From Vibrio qingdaonensis (lineage in GTDB: Bacteria > Pseudomonadota > Gammaproteobacteria > Enterobacterales > Vibrionaceae), in NCBI RefSeq assembly GCF_026191675.1, contig NZ_JAKRRY010000012.1:1-64000 (forward strand): a stretch of DNA of 64,000 nucleotides, read 5' to 3'. Both the position numbers and the translations under genes were made by a program. This document shows, in pieces, positions 16,678 to 26,779 of this stretch. Every line of letters begins with the position of its first letter. The first letter of the stretch is position 1. The notes beneath the pieces are model-generated. The model was not told the origin of the DNA. It searched no databases and saw nothing but the letters and a program-made list of their open reading frames with translations.

Positions 16678-17217
16678 ATGATTATTTATCTTCATGGCTA
16701 TGATTCAAGTAGCCCGGGCAACCACGAAAAAGTGTTGCAACTGCAATTTATCGATGATGACGTACGGTTCGTCAATTACAGTACTTTGCATCCTAAGCAT
16801 GATATGCAGCACTTACTTAAAGAAGTGCATAAATTGGTTGAGCAGTCTGATGACAGTACGCCATTGATCTGTGGTGTTGGGCTTGGTGGCTTTTGGTCTG
16901 AGCGTATTGGTTTTTTATGTGGCATTAAGCAAGTCATTTTTAATCCCAATTTACGTCCAGAAATTAACATGCAGGGGCGCATTGACCGCCCAGAAGAATA
17001 TGAAGACATTGCGACGAAATGTGTAGAAGAGTTCCGCACTAAAAACCGTGGTCAATGTTTAGTGATTCTTTCTAGAAATGATGACATTCATGATAATCAA
17101 AAGTCGGCAGATGAACTCCAAAGTTACTACGATGTGATTTGGGATGAAAACGAGCCCCATAAGTTTAAGAAAATATCACAGCACTTACAGGCAATGAAGG
17201 CATTTAAAGAGGCATAA
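16678..17217 (+). CDS. ycfP: YcfP/UPF0227 alpha/beta-hydrolase-like protein
   Basis: The 179-residue product carries the family start [18 protein letters not shown]. At the nucleophile elbow it has GVGLGG, where classical hydrolases have GxSxG, as in enterobacterial YcfP. The catalytic serine is therefore absent and esterase activity is doubtful. The ATG at 16678 has GAGAGG 7 bases upstream; an earlier in-frame codon is less likely. It ends the hinT-to-ycfP run and is followed by a terminator. Function is not established. Confidence 0.88.
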   Translation: MIIYLHGYDSSSPGNHEKVLQLQFIDDDVRFVNYSTLHPKHDMQHLLKEVHKLVEQSDDSTPLICGVGLGGFWSERIGFLCGIKQVIFNPNLRPEINMQGRIDRPEEYEDIATKCVEEFRTKNRGQCLVILSRNDDIHDNQKSADELQSYYDVIWDENEPHKFKKISQHLQAMKAFKEA

Positions 17218-17280
17218 TACTTCAAAAACTTGTGTCTTAAGAAGATTAGAGCTTAACAACAACCTGGTGTTTACAATTAA

Positions 17281-17307
17281 AAAGCAGCGATATTCGCTGC
17301 TTTTTTT
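17281..17307 (+). terminator. Intrinsic terminator after ycfP
   Basis: AAGCAGCGA at 17282-17290 pairs with TCGCTGCTT at 17294-17302 around a TAT loop, followed by a seven-T run. Confidence 0.9.
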
Positions 17308-17410
17308 GTGCCCGTTGCATCGATAACCGCTGATAAAGTTCACAGCGACACCCAAATGACTAATAACTCAGCGAATGGAAGTGGAATTGAAAAATAATTC
17401 CATTCAATAG

Positions 17411-17470
17411 TTGCGGACATTAATTTGCTCTATATAATAAATTCACTCTACATTTGTTGATAAATGTCAA
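17411..17470 (+). promoter_or_regulatory. ndh promoter with an FNR-like box
   Basis: TTGCGG (17411-17416) and TATAAT (17433-17438) are 16 bp apart and fit a sigma-70 promoter. TTGATAAATGTCAA at 17457-17470 differs from the FNR consensus TTGAT-N4-ATCAA by one base. It would sit just downstream of the start point, a position suited to repression. ndh is FNR-repressed in Escherichia coli, so anaerobic repression here is a reasonable inference. The remaining 17308-17673 leader (about 200 bases after the promoter) contains no gene that I can support. Confidence 0.55.
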
Positions 17471-17673
17471 AAAAAGTTTAGAGCAAGAAGAAAACTTGCC
17501 CGTAAAAACCAGTTTTGTTGGAATTTTAGCCAAAAACGTGAAGTGAAACGGCTGTTGTACCGAATTAGGGTCGCTGAAGACCATGAGCAATTCGCTCATA
17601 ATGAAAGAATTTTTAGTCGTTCGAGTGACTCGGGCGACTCGCCCCATTTTTCACTTTTTAGAGGATAGCCATT

Positions 17674-18963
17674 TTGACAAATATTGTTGTTGTAGGCGGA
17701 GGCGCAGGCGGATTAGAGCTTGCGACTAAATTAGGCCGCACACTAGGCAGAAAGCGACGAGCGAATATCACGTTAGTGGATCGCAAAGCGAGCCACTTGT
17801 GGAAGCCGCTTTTACACGAAGTGGCAACGGGCTCACTAGATGAAGGTGTGGATGCGTTGAGTTACCGAGCGCATGCCAAAAACCATCACTTTGATTTTCA
17901 AATGGGGAGCCTAAAAGCCATCGATCGTGAGCAAAAGCGTATTGAGCTAGATGAACTAAAAGACGAGCATGGCGCGTTGCTGATGCCAGCCCGTGAGATT
18001 GACTACGACATTCTAGTACTTGCTATTGGTTCTAAATCCAATGATTTCAACACGCCAGGTGTACGTGATAACTGTATTTTCCTCGATAGCCCAGAGCAAG
18101 CACATCGTTTCCGTACGGAAATGAATAACGAATTTCTGAAGCTGCACGCCAAGAATGGTCACGGTACCGTGGATATCGCGATTGTTGGTGCGGGTGCAAC
18201 AGGCGTGGAGCTATCAGCAGAGCTTCATAATGCGGTGAAAGAGCTGCGTACGTACGGTTTTGGTGATTTAGATTCGAGTAAGCTCAATGTTAACCTTATT
18301 GAAGCGGGTGAACGTATTCTACCTGCTCTACCACCACGAATTTCATCGGCAGCGCACTCGGAATTGACCAAGCTTGGTGTTACCGTTCGCACCACCACTA
18401 TGGTGACACAGGCAGACGAAACGGGTCTGACAACAAAAGATGGCGAGCATATCCCTGCACAAATTATGGTTTGGGCTGCGGGTATTAAAGCACCAGATTT
18501 TATGAAAGATATTGCGGGTCTTGAAACGAACCGAATTAACCAGCTAGTGGTGAAAGATACATTACAAACCACCCGTGACGATGATATTTTTGTGATCGGT
18601 GATTTGGCGCAGTGCACTCAAGCTGATGGTTCGTTTGTCCCGCCTCGTGCACAAGCGGCACATCAAATGGCCAGTCGAGCGTTTGGTAACATTGTGGCTA
18701 AGCTTTCTAGTCGCGAATTAAAAGCTTATCAGTATAGCGATCATGGCTCGTTAGTGTCTCTGAGCCGTTTCTCTACCGTGGGTAGCTTGATGGGTAACCT
18801 GACCAAAGGCTCGATGATGGTTGAAGGTCGTATCGCTCGTGTGGTTTATATTTCATTGTATCGTATGCATCAGGTGGCGCTACATGGTGTAATCAAGACA
18901 AGCTTGATGATGCTAGTCGGTCGTATTAACCGCGTGCTTAGACCTAATCTCAAGTTACACTAG
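17674..18963 (+). CDS. ndh: Type II NADH:quinone dehydrogenase
   Basis: This 429-residue FAD enzyme of the inner membrane face passes electrons from NADH to quinone without pumping protons. The FAD-binding Rossmann motif is [17 protein letters not shown] (about 4-20). The NADH-binding motif is [16 protein letters not shown], and the second FAD contact is FVIGDLAQC. The C-terminal amphipathic/hydrophobic stretch ([18 protein letters not shown]) would dock to the membrane. The start is TTG with AGAGGA upstream, the same unusual start used in Escherichia coli ndh. A promoter with an FNR-like box lies about 200 bp upstream. Confidence 0.96.
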   Translation: MTNIVVVGGGAGGLELATKLGRTLGRKRRANITLVDRKASHLWKPLLHEVATGSLDEGVDALSYRAHAKNHHFDFQMGSLKAIDREQKRIELDELKDEHGALLMPAREIDYDILVLAIGSKSNDFNTPGVRDNCIFLDSPEQAHRFRTEMNNEFLKLHAKNGHGTVDIAIVGAGATGVELSAELHNAVKELRTYGFGDLDSSKLNVNLIEAGERILPALPPRISSAAHSELTKLGVTVRTTTMVTQADETGLTTKDGEHIPAQIMVWAAGIKAPDFMKDIAGLETNRINQLVVKDTLQTTRDDDIFVIGDLAQCTQADGSFVPPRAQAAHQMASRAFGNIVAKLSSRELKAYQYSDHGSLVSLSRFSTVGSLMGNLTKGSMMVEGRIARVVYISLYRMHQVALHGVIKTSLMMLVGRINRVLRPNLKLH

Positions 18964-19031
18964 AGTTGTCGTGGCATAAAAATGTACCGCGTGTCTATTT
19001 ACATTAGACATGCAGCAATACGATAACCTTG

Positions 19032-19076
19032 ATAAGGCAGTTCATGCACCTGATGCATTGGCTGCCTTATTTTTTG
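19032..19076 (+). terminator. Terminator after ndh, overlapping the next gene's end
   Basis: ATAAGGCAG (19032-19040) pairs with CTGCCTTAT (19062-19070), with a smaller TGCA/TGCA stem inside, followed by a T run. The T run lies in the last codons of the convergent GNAT gene. Confidence 0.75.
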
Positions 19077-19612
19077 GGCGGAATAATGGAGTAGACCTTA
19101 CCTTGCCTTGGTTGACCATTAAAAATAAAACGGTTGTCGGCGAGGCACTCGTAGGTTGCGCCGACTCTTGTTGCTAATGCTTGGCTCGGTTCATTATAAG
19201 GGTCGCAGACAATTTCTAACCGCGTCAGTAATAAGGTTGCAAAACTAAATTCAATTAACGCTTCAAGGCCTTCTTTTGCATACCCTTTAGAGTGCGCTGC
19301 ATCCGCTAACCAGTAACCTAAGCTACCCATATTAAAGGTATGGTAAAACTCGTTAAGCGCCACCATCCCCACAAATGTATCCGTTTCTCTTTCAAAGAGA
19401 GCAAAACCAAATGCGTTGGCTTTTACCCAGTTGAGTCTTGTCGCGGCAATAAAGTCGTGAGCGTCGATATCACTAAACTCACTGTGGCACCAGTCTATCC
19501 ATTGATGTAGAGAAGGGGAGCGGCGAACGACGTGGGCAAACTCAGCAGCATCACTTAGGGTGAGTAAACGTAAGGCGAGGCGAGGGGTATAAATGGCGTA
19601 GTTTGTGTTCAT
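19067..19612 (-). CDS. GNAT N-acetyltransferase (RimJ/RimL-like)
   Basis: This 181-residue acetyltransferase resembles the RimJ/RimL group that acetylates ribosomal-protein N-termini or small amines. Typical segments are the start YAIYTPRLALRLL, the acetyl-CoA region GYWLADAAHSKGYAKEGLEA, and the closing CDPYNEPSQALATRVGA. I use the ATG at 19612; an upstream GTG gives five more residues. No clear ribosome-binding site is visible for either. It lies between ndh and csiV, as I recall for VC1889. Substrate is unknown. Confidence 0.85.
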   Translation of the reverse strand: MNTNYAIYTPRLALRLLTLSDAAEFAHVVRRSPSLHQWIDWCHSEFSDIDAHDFIAATRLNWVKANAFGFALFERETDTFVGMVALNEFYHTFNMGSLGYWLADAAHSKGYAKEGLEALIEFSFATLLLTRLEIVCDPYNEPSQALATRVGATYECLADNRFIFNGQPRQGKVYSIIPPKK

Positions 19613-19634
19613 AATTAGGCACGTCACAAATAAT

Positions 19635-19662
19635 AAAAGGCCCAGTTATTGGGCCTTTTATT
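19635..19662. terminator. Terminator after csiV
   Basis: An AAAAGGCCCA / TGGGCCTTTT-type inverted repeat (AAAAGGCCCAGTTATTGGGC and T run) lies immediately beyond the csiV stop codon; T runs on both strands fit bidirectional use. Confidence 0.85.
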
Positions 19663-19665
19663 TCG

Positions 19666-20508
19666 TTAATTGGTGACTCTTCTTACTTGGATAATCATGC
19701 CCAATAGTGGGTGATCCAAGTAGTGAGTTTCGTTACTGCGCATGCGTCGTTTTTGATCAAGGCGGTAGTCTTTCAAGAAGGTTTGCACTTCTGTTTGTAC
19801 AGCAACGTCTTGTAAGTTACCTGCAATGACATTGCTTTCATCAGCATTCGCGTCGTTTGTTTCAGCAGTAGATCCTGCGACGGCATTTGTCTCAGATGCA
19901 ACAATGTCACGATTACCTGTGCTAGATTCGGCGATTTGTGTCGGCGCGGCAATAATAACTTCTTTGCTGCTAGGCGCTTTTAAGTCAAGTTGAGTTTCAG
20001 CGTATAAGTAATGCTGAACATAGACTTGTAGCTTACCATCAAGCTCATACAGCGGTTTATCAATCGCAACTTCTGTTACACCGTCCACAGGAGAGGAATA
20101 ACTGTCGTTACTGCCTTTTTCGCTGCCATCAACATTAAAGGTTGAAGAATAGTCTTTACCAGCACGAATGTGGAAGGTGGGGGCATAGGCTTTACTTTGG
20201 TCGCCTTGACGCCATGCTTTATGGAAAAGCACTGAGTAACCTGCGTGCTTTTTAAGTTTTTCCACTTCACCTGTCAGCTCATAAGCCGAATAAGGCAACA
20301 TTTTGACGCCTTTTGATGCACGATAATTAGCGTCACTAATTGCACCACTGCGCTTAAAGTCGATTTGGGCAATGTCATTAGGCCAAGATTCGTTTACTTT
20401 TTCAGGATTCACGGCGCGCTTGAAAATGATCACTTCAATATCAAATTGTCGCTGTGCCAAGCTCGGCATAGAGACTAATAGGAGCAGCAGTGGTATCAAC
20501 TTTTTCAT
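19666..20508 (-). CDS. csiV: CsiV-like PBP1a-activating peptidoglycan-binding protein
   Basis: The 280-residue product has a signal peptide (MKKLIPLLLLLVSMPSLAQ) and an N-terminal domain beginning QFDIEVIIFKRAVNPEKVNE. The C-terminal half is low complexity and rich in Ala, Thr, Ser, Asn and Asp. It ends with a conserved cap (RRMRSNETHYLDHPLLGMII). This matches the Vibrio family CsiV (DUF2803), known in Vibrio cholerae as a periplasmic factor for PBP1A-mediated wall synthesis. GGAGAAAG before the ATG at 20508 decides the start over one nine codons upstream. It follows mfd in the same direction after 149 bp. Confidence 0.85.
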   Translation of the reverse strand: MKKLIPLLLLLVSMPSLAQRQFDIEVIIFKRAVNPEKVNESWPNDIAQIDFKRSGAISDANYRASKGVKMLPYSAYELTGEVEKLKKHAGYSVLFHKAWRQGDQSKAYAPTFHIRAGKDYSSTFNVDGSEKGSNDSYSSPVDGVTEVAIDKPLYELDGKLQVYVQHYLYAETQLDLKAPSSKEVIIAAPTQIAESSTGNRDIVASETNAVAGSTAETNDANADESNVIAGNLQDVAVQTEVQTFLKDYRLDQKRRMRSNETHYLDHPLLGMIIQVRRVTN

Positions 20509-20657
20509 TCTTTCTCCATTGATTAACGCTATCATTGCGTTTAATCACATTATATCAACTAATGTCGGGTGTTGCCGAGACAATTCATGGCTTGTTTGCA
20601 TACACCCATTAGGCTCTAGCGATCGGCTTACGTATCAATCTAGTTGGCGCTTTAGTA

Positions 20658-23600
20658 CTAGCGACTTGGGGCCTGATTTTTTTCAAACTCTTCCAACATA
20701 TTATTTAGGAAATTAAGTCGCTTACGACGATCCGTCAAGCTTTCTATGAACTTGAACTTGGTTGGCCCTTCCATGGCAAACTTATTAGGCTGTGCTTGTA
20801 GCAGTTTAACTAAGAAGGTCGGATCTATGTCAGCATCAGGATAAAATTCAATGTATCCTCCTTTATCGTGCGCTTCCAGTTTTCTGACTTTGAGACCGGC
20901 GGCGCGTAATTTCATTGCTGAGATAGCCAGAAGATGTTTTGCAGCGTCTGGTAGTAAGCCGAAACGGTCAATCAGTTCAACTTTCAGTTCACTTAGCTCT
21001 TCAGCATCAGAGACGCTGGCAATACGCTTGTACATGGAAAGGCGCATGTTGACATCAGGAATGTAGTCATCAGGTAGTAGAGCTGGGATACGAATTTCGA
21101 CCTCTGTCTGTTCACGCAGTAAATCGTCCAGTGAAGGCTCTTTACCTTCTTTCAGCGCTTCTACGGCTTGTTCAAGCATTTCCATATAAAGCGAGAAACC
21201 CACCGATTGAATCTGCCCACTTTGTTCATCGCCAAGTAGTTCACCCGCCCCTCGGATTTCTAAATCGTGGGTGGCAAGGGTAAAGCCAGCCCCCAAATCT
21301 TCTAGTGATGCAATGGCATCTAAGCGCTTAATCGCGTCTTTAGTGACGGCTTTTGGATGCGGGGTTAGCAGGTATGCGTAAGCTTGATGATGAGAGCGCC
21401 CAACACGGCCACGCAGTTGGTGCAATTGAGCGAGCCCTAAGTTGTCAGCCCTATCCATAATAATGGTGTTGGCGGTTGGAACATCAATACCCGTTTCAAT
21501 GATCGTCGTACACACCAACAGGTTAAAGCGTTGGTGGTAAAAGTCGTTCATGATGCGCTCAAGTTCACGTTCGCGCATCTGACCGTGAGCGACAGTAATG
21601 CGCGCCTCTGGGATCAGTTTTGCTAAATCTTCAGCGACTTTATCGATGGTTTCGACTTGGTTGTGCAGGAAATAGACTTGCCCACCACGCATGATTTCAC
21701 GCAAGGCGGCTTCGCGCACAATACTGTCATCTTTTTCACGAACAAAGGTTTTGATAGCCAAACGTCGTGCTGGTGGCGTGGCAATAATTGAAAGATCACG
21801 CATGCCACTCATTGCCATATTGAGGGTTCTTGGTATCGGTGTCGCCGTTAGAGTAAGAATGTCGACATCGGCACGCATGGCTTTGACTTTTTCTTTTTGG
21901 CGTACCCCAAAGCGGTGTTCTTCATCAACGACTAATAGTCCAAGATCATTAAACTTAATGTCATTAGACAACAGTTTATGAGTGCCGACAAGGATATCAA
22001 TTTTGCCTTCTTTGACATCTTCTAGAATCACTTTTTGTTCTTTCGCCGTTTTGAATCGAGACAACACCTCAACACGAATTGGTTGGTTGGCGAATCGGTC
22101 ACGGAAGTTTTCAAAATGCTGCTGGGCAAGCAACGTAGTAGGCACCAACACGGCGACTTGCTTATTGTTGTCGGTACAAACAAACGCCGCGCGCATCGCA
22201 ACTTCCGTTTTACCAAAGCCGACGTCACCACATACTAATCGGTCCATTGCTTTAGGTTGGCACATGTCAGACATCACCGCATTAATCGCCTGCGCCTGGT
22301 CTTCAGTTTCCTCGAATGGGAAGCCTGCTTTGAATGTTGCGTATTGGCCTCTATCGAGGCGGAATTTATAGCCCGGTTTAAGTTCGCGTTTGGCATAAAC
22401 ATCAAGCAGCTCGGCGGCGACGTCACGAACTCGCTCAGCCGCTTTACGTCGCGCTTTTGTCCAAGCTTCGCCACCCAACTTGTGAAGCGGGGCGCTGTCT
22501 TCTGCTCCACCTGAGTAGCGTCCAATGAGGTTTAGTGACGCGACTGGCACATAGAGTTTTGCTTCATTTTGATACTCTAAGGTCACGTATTCGGTTGTTA
22601 TACCACCGGCTTCAAGCGTTTGCAGTCCAAGGTAGCGGCCAATGCCATGATCAACGTGCACGACAGGTTGACCCGGTTTTAGTTCGGCAAGATTACGTAT
22701 GATGGTGTCGCTGTTGACCGAGCGTTTTTCTTTTTTACGGCGCTGTACTACACGGTCACCCAGCATGTCGCTTTCGCAAACGAAAGCGAATCGCTGACCT
22801 TGCATAAAGCCGTATTCACAATGACCAATGATTAGGCTGAATTTATCACTGCTGGTCAATGCTGACTGGAGGCTATCGTGCTCTTGAGGGCGCAGTTTAA
22901 TGCGATGCAATAATTCGTTAAGCGCTTCTCGGCGTCCCTCGGACTCGACAGAGAACACGACCTTACCTGCGTATTGTTCAGTAAATTGACGCACTTGCGC
23001 CATGGGTTCTTTTAATTGGTGTTGAACGCTAATGTCTGGTAGTGGTGTAATGTCCGCATTTTGGCGTCCCGCTTTGGCACTGATTGCGTCGTTACAACAA
23101 ATAAGTTGAGGATGCTGCTTGAGGTGAGAATAGAACTCATCCTTTTGTTGCCATAGCGCAACAGGCGGCAATAGAGGGCGTAATGGGTCGACTTTTCTCT
23201 GCTCATAGCGCTGTTCAACATCTGCAAGGAAATGGTCGATGGAGGCGTCAATGTCACCAACCATAATAAGTTGGGAGTCTTCATTGATGTAGTCAAATAG
23301 GGTTTCAGTATGATCAAAAAACAGCGGTTGCCAATACTCGATACCAGCAGGCCAAACGCCTTTAGAGACTTGACTATAGACCGACTCCGGCTCTCTTCTT
23401 GCTTCAAATTGTTGACGCCACCTCACTCTAAACGCTTCTATTGCCTCTTTTGTGGTAGGAAACTCATGAGCAGGCAACAGGCGTATTTCATCGATATCAT
23501 CGATAGAGCGTTGATTTTCTGGATCAAAGGTACGGATCGTATCGATCTCATCATCAAAGAAGTCTATCCGATATGGGGCAGTACTTCCCATTGGATAGAG

Positions 23601-24116
23601 GTCGAGGATGGATCCTCGGCTGGCGTACTCTCCGGGGCCAAAGACTTGGTCAACTTGGCGGTAGCCTGAGCTTTCAAGTTGTAGGCGAAGCTTCTGTAAA
23701 GAGAACAAGTCACCGACTTTGACCATCAGTGTGTACTGAAGTAGAAAGTCTCGCGGCGTTTGTCGTTGTAGTAATGTACTTACAGGAACGATAGTGATAC
23801 CGGCGCTTTGTTGTGGCAGGGTGTAAAGCTTGGCAATACGATCCGAAATAATATCTTGATGCGGAGAAAAGTTGTCGTAAGGCAAGGTTTCCCAGTCGGG
23901 AAATAACCCCACACTTCCCGAGTAAAACTGTTCGATTTCGCCTTGCAATTTAATGGCAAGCTGAGGGTCGGGAACCACCAGTAACGTATGGCTGCTATGC
24001 GCTTGCGCATGTTCGCTGATCGCGAGGGCAAGAGATGCACCACGAAGGTTACCGAGTATTTTTTTGTCGCCAGCACCTGACGGCATATTTAGGGGAAGCA
24101 TAGGAGTTTTGGTCAT
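20658..24116 (-). CDS. mfd: Transcription-repair coupling factor
   Basis: This 1152-residue SF2 translocase removes stalled RNA polymerase and recruits UvrA. Seen in order are a UvrB-homology N-terminal part (LLVVPDPQLAIKLQGEIEQF and DNFSPHQDIISDR), an RNA-polymerase-interaction region (PGQPVVHVDHGIGRYLGLQT), and Walker A (GDVGFGKTEVAMRAAF). Further on are the DEEHRFGVRQKEK box, TATPIPRTLNMAMSG, and the helicase motif VI region QLRGRVGRSHHQAYAYLL, then the C-terminal TRCF domain. Length is normal for the family. It is preceded by the PilZ-like gene, only 5 bp upstream, suggesting co-transcription. Confidence 0.98.
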   Translation of the reverse strand: MTKTPMLPLNMPSGAGDKKILGNLRGASLALAISEHAQAHSSHTLLVVPDPQLAIKLQGEIEQFYSGSVGLFPDWETLPYDNFSPHQDIISDRIAKLYTLPQQSAGITIVPVSTLLQRQTPRDFLLQYTLMVKVGDLFSLQKLRLQLESSGYRQVDQVFGPGEYASRGSILDLYPMGSTAPYRIDFFDDEIDTIRTFDPENQRSIDDIDEIRLLPAHEFPTTKEAIEAFRVRWRQQFEARREPESVYSQVSKGVWPAGIEYWQPLFFDHTETLFDYINEDSQLIMVGDIDASIDHFLADVEQRYEQRKVDPLRPLLPPVALWQQKDEFYSHLKQHPQLICCNDAISAKAGRQNADITPLPDISVQHQLKEPMAQVRQFTEQYAGKVVFSVESEGRREALNELLHRIKLRPQEHDSLQSALTSSDKFSLIIGHCEYGFMQGQRFAFVCESDMLGDRVVQRRKKEKRSVNSDTIIRNLAELKPGQPVVHVDHGIGRYLGLQTLEAGGITTEYVTLEYQNEAKLYVPVASLNLIGRYSGGAEDSAPLHKLGGEAWTKARRKAAERVRDVAAELLDVYAKRELKPGYKFRLDRGQYATFKAGFPFEETEDQAQAINAVMSDMCQPKAMDRLVCGDVGFGKTEVAMRAAFVCTDNNKQVAVLVPTTLLAQQHFENFRDRFANQPIRVEVLSRFKTAKEQKVILEDVKEGKIDILVGTHKLLSNDIKFNDLGLLVVDEEHRFGVRQKEKVKAMRADVDILTLTATPIPRTLNMAMSGMRDLSIIATPPARRLAIKTFVREKDDSIVREAALREIMRGGQVYFLHNQVETIDKVAEDLAKLIPEARITVAHGQMRERELERIMNDFYHQRFNLLVCTTIIETGIDVPTANTIIMDRADNLGLAQLHQLRGRVGRSHHQAYAYLLTPHPKAVTKDAIKRLDAIASLEDLGAGFTLATHDLEIRGAGELLGDEQSGQIQSVGFSLYMEMLEQAVEALKEGKEPSLDDLLREQTEVEIRIPALLPDDYIPDVNMRLSMYKRIASVSDAEELSELKVELIDRFGLLPDAAKHLLAISAMKLRAAGLKVRKLEAHDKGGYIEFYPDADIDPTFLVKLLQAQPNKFAMEGPTKFKFIESLTDRRKRLNFLNNMLEEFEKNQAPSR

Positions 24117-24121
24117 AGTGA

Positions 24122-24706
24122 TTAGCTTTTGTCTCGATCAAGCGAGCGCTGTCTTAAGAGTTTTTGTTGATGGTACAACGCGGCTTTAATGAGCATGTCT
24201 TGATGCTCTTCAAGAATGCGAACGAAGGACAGAGTGATAGTGTAATCTGATTCCGGACGTTCTGAATCTGAGCGTTGTACGTCAGTGACTTCACCGTAGC
24301 AATAAATACCGGCGGGTGGTGCGTCTAAAAATAGTTTTACTATTGCTAACTGCCCAATGGTGAGGGGCGTATGACTGCAGTAGGCGACTTCTCCGGCGCC
24401 AAATCGCGTCGTGACTTGACGGAAAGCAGGCTCATCTTGTTGGGCTATCATGTAATTAAGCAGCAGATTGAGTTTGGTATTTTGCTGGTCTATGAGCTCT
24501 GCAACGTGTTTAAGGTTTTGCTGCTGCAGCTCATGTTTTGCGGCTTCTCGTTGCTGATTGAGCTGGCTAAATTCACAAGAAGCCACAAACGGCGCAGGGA
24601 TCTGTGCCAGATAACTGTCTAACTCAGGTAGTGTTGCGCCGATTTCCATCGGTTCGATGTTGGCTCGAATTGCGCCGTTTACGGTAAAGAAGTCATTCTG
24701 TGACAT
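24122..24706 (-). CDS. PilZ-like protein (VC1885/PlzB-like), degenerate ligand site
   Basis: This 194-residue protein has an N-terminal helical region (about 45-90, QQQNLKHVAELIDQQNTKLN) and a C-terminal beta-rich domain. By position and size it matches VC1885 (PlzB) beside mfd in Vibrio cholerae. Classical PilZ domains need RxxxR and (D/N)xSxxG to bind cyclic di-GMP. The second motif is replaced by DAPPAGIYCYG and I see no proper RxxxR, so binding is probably lost. It stops 5 bp before mfd. Function unknown; a scaffolding role is possible. Confidence 0.7.
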   Translation of the reverse strand: MSQNDFFTVNGAIRANIEPMEIGATLPELDSYLAQIPAPFVASCEFSQLNQQREAAKHELQQQNLKHVAELIDQQNTKLNLLLNYMIAQQDEPAFRQVTTRFGAGEVAYCSHTPLTIGQLAIVKLFLDAPPAGIYCYGEVTDVQRSDSERPESDYTITLSFVRILEEHQDMLIKAALYHQQKLLRQRSLDRDKS

Positions 24707-24879
24707 AGGTAATCCCTGATTAATAGCCTTAATTATCTCTGTGTATCACTGAGTTATCAAGAAATTGCCCTATCAAATCGTTAAAAGTCTGTCATTTAAA
24801 ACGAAAATCACATTCAGGGCTACAACCTCAGCGCGTTTCTCGTTACATTAGCCTTAGATTTCATTCTTTGGTTGTGTCT

Positions 24880-26088
24880 ATGTTTCACCCATTACCCGTT
24901 TTTATCGGATTACGCTACTTACGAGGTCGGTCTGGTGACCGTTTTAGCCGCTTCGTGTCTTATATATCAACCGCCGGAATTACCATCGGGGTGCTGTCTT
25001 TGGTGACAGTGCTATCCGTGATGAATGGTTTTGAGGCGCAACTCAAGGGGCGTATCTTAGGCGTGCTTCCTCAGGCGGTTATCACCCATTCAAGTGGTAC
25101 GATAGCTTCAGACCAGGCACCTCCAGCCTTTCTTGGTGACTACCCAACGAGCCAGCCCCCCGTTCCTATTGTACGAAGTGAGGCCGTGGTTCAAAGTCAT
25201 CAAGGTTTGGCGGCGGTGATGATGCTGGGTATTGAACCTGAGAGTAATGATCCCATTCGGCACCGAATGGTGAGTGGCAGTGTCAATCAACTTAAGGCCG
25301 GAGATTATCGGGTGTTACTTGGTCACACGTTGGCACGAGAGCTTGATGTCCAAGTTGGTGACAAAATTCGATTGATGGTGACGAGTGCCAGTCAGTATAC
25401 GCCACTAGGTCGAATACCGAGTCAGCGAATGTTCACCATCGCGGGCTTGTATAGCACAGGGTCAGACATTGATAGTTCATTGGTGGTCACTCATATATCA
25501 GACGCGGCGAAACTTATGCGTTTTAAGCCGGGAGAAGCCAGTGGCTGGCGACTCTTTTTCCAAGACCCATTCGTCGTTTCACGTTTAAGTCAAAACGAAC
25601 TTCCGGAATCATGGCATTGGAGCGATTGGCGTGAACAGCGCGGAGAGTTATTCCAAGCGGTAAAAATGGAAAAAAATATGATGGGATTGATGCTAGGGCT
25701 GATTATCGGTGTGGCTGCTTTCAATATTATTTCTGCTTTGATCATGGTCGTCATGGAAAAACAAGCTGAGGTAGCGATACTTAAAACCCAAGGCATGTCA
25801 GATAGACAAGTGTTGGCGATTTTTATGGTGCAGGGTGCAAGTAGTGGCGCCATTGGTGCGGTCGTGGGAGGGGTTTTAGGCGTATTGATGGCTCAGAATC
25901 TAAACGCGTTATTAGATGCGATGGGCGTTGCTCTGTTTAGCTTTGGCGGCCAGTTACCCATCATGATTAACCCGAACCAAATTATTATCGTTGTTGTTGG
26001 CGCCGTGCTATTAAGCTTGGCTGCCACTTTATTTCCTTCTTACCGTGCGTCATCCGTAAAACCAGCTGAGGCTTTAAGATATGAGTAG
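24880..26088 (+). CDS. lolC: Lipoprotein-releasing system permease LolC
   Basis: This 402-residue inner-membrane protein has one N-terminal helix ([20 protein letters not shown]), a large periplasmic domain (about 50-265) and three C-terminal helices in the FtsX-like permease domain. With LolD and LolE it extracts outer-membrane lipoproteins and hands them to LolA. The C-terminal coupling segment [19 protein letters not shown] is the usual contact to the ATPase. I start at the ATG at 24880 ([17 protein letters not shown]); no strong ribosome-binding site is visible. It overlaps lolD by 8 bp. Confidence 0.95.
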   Translation: MFHPLPVFIGLRYLRGRSGDRFSRFVSYISTAGITIGVLSLVTVLSVMNGFEAQLKGRILGVLPQAVITHSSGTIASDQAPPAFLGDYPTSQPPVPIVRSEAVVQSHQGLAAVMMLGIEPESNDPIRHRMVSGSVNQLKAGDYRVLLGHTLARELDVQVGDKIRLMVTSASQYTPLGRIPSQRMFTIAGLYSTGSDIDSSLVVTHISDAAKLMRFKPGEASGWRLFFQDPFVVSRLSQNELPESWHWSDWREQRGELFQAVKMEKNMMGLMLGLIIGVAAFNIISALIMVVMEKQAEVAILKTQGMSDRQVLAIFMVQGASSGAIGAVVGGVLGVLMAQNLNALLDAMGVALFSFGGQLPIMINPNQIIIVVVGAVLLSLAATLFPSYRASSVKPAEALRYE

Positions 26089-26770
26089 TCCTTTAATCGC
26101 TTGCCAGAATATTCGCAAAACTTATCACGATGGCGCGGTGGATACCGAAGTCTTGAAAGGGGTCAGTTTTGAGATTGCTAAAGGGGAGCTGGTATCCATT
26201 ATCGGTTCATCGGGATCGGGTAAGTCAACCTTGCTTCATGTGCTAGGGGCGTTGGATGATGCTTCGCAGGGTGAGGTTGAATTCTTAGGTCAATCCTTGT
26301 TGACGCTTAGTAGTAATCAACAAGCGAAGATCCGCAATCAGCATTTGGGTTTCGTTTACCAGTTTCATCATCTATTGAGTGACTTTACTGCCCTAGAGAA
26401 TGTGGCGATGCCATTGTTAATTGGTGGCATGAATGTGAAACATGCAAAAGCAGAAGCTCATGACTTATTGGAGCGTGTTGGTTTAGGTCATCGTGTGACG
26501 CACCGCCCTTCGGAACTGTCTGGTGGTGAGCGACAACGTGTGGCGATTGCACGAGCATTGGTCAACAAACCTTCGCTGGTGCTAGCTGATGAACCTACGG
26601 GTAACTTAGATCATAAAACAGCGCTCGCTATTTATGATTTGATGCGTACTTTAAATAAGGAATACGGCACGGCCTTCTTAGTGGTCACCCATGATAACGA
26701 ATTAGCGGAAAAAATGGATAAACAGCTTCACATGCAAGATGGTTTATTAATTGATATCGCGCAGAAGTAA
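26081..26770 (+). CDS. lolD: Lipoprotein-releasing ABC ATPase LolD
   Basis: The 229-residue ATPase carries Walker [10 protein letters not shown] (about 42-50), signature [15 protein letters not shown] and Walker [33 protein letters not shown] is the LolD-typical Q-loop region. It powers LolC/LolE. Its start overlaps lolC, and the lolE start lies 9 bp beyond its stop, so the three are one translational unit. Confidence 0.97.
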   Translation: MSSPLIACQNIRKTYHDGAVDTEVLKGVSFEIAKGELVSIIGSSGSGKSTLLHVLGALDDASQGEVEFLGQSLLTLSSNQQAKIRNQHLGFVYQFHHLLSDFTALENVAMPLLIGGMNVKHAKAEAHDLLERVGLGHRVTHRPSELSGGERQRVAIARALVNKPSLVLADEPTGNLDHKTALAIYDLMRTLNKEYGTAFLVVTHDNELAEKMDKQLHMQDGLLIDIAQK

Positions 26771-26779
26771 GGAATAGAC

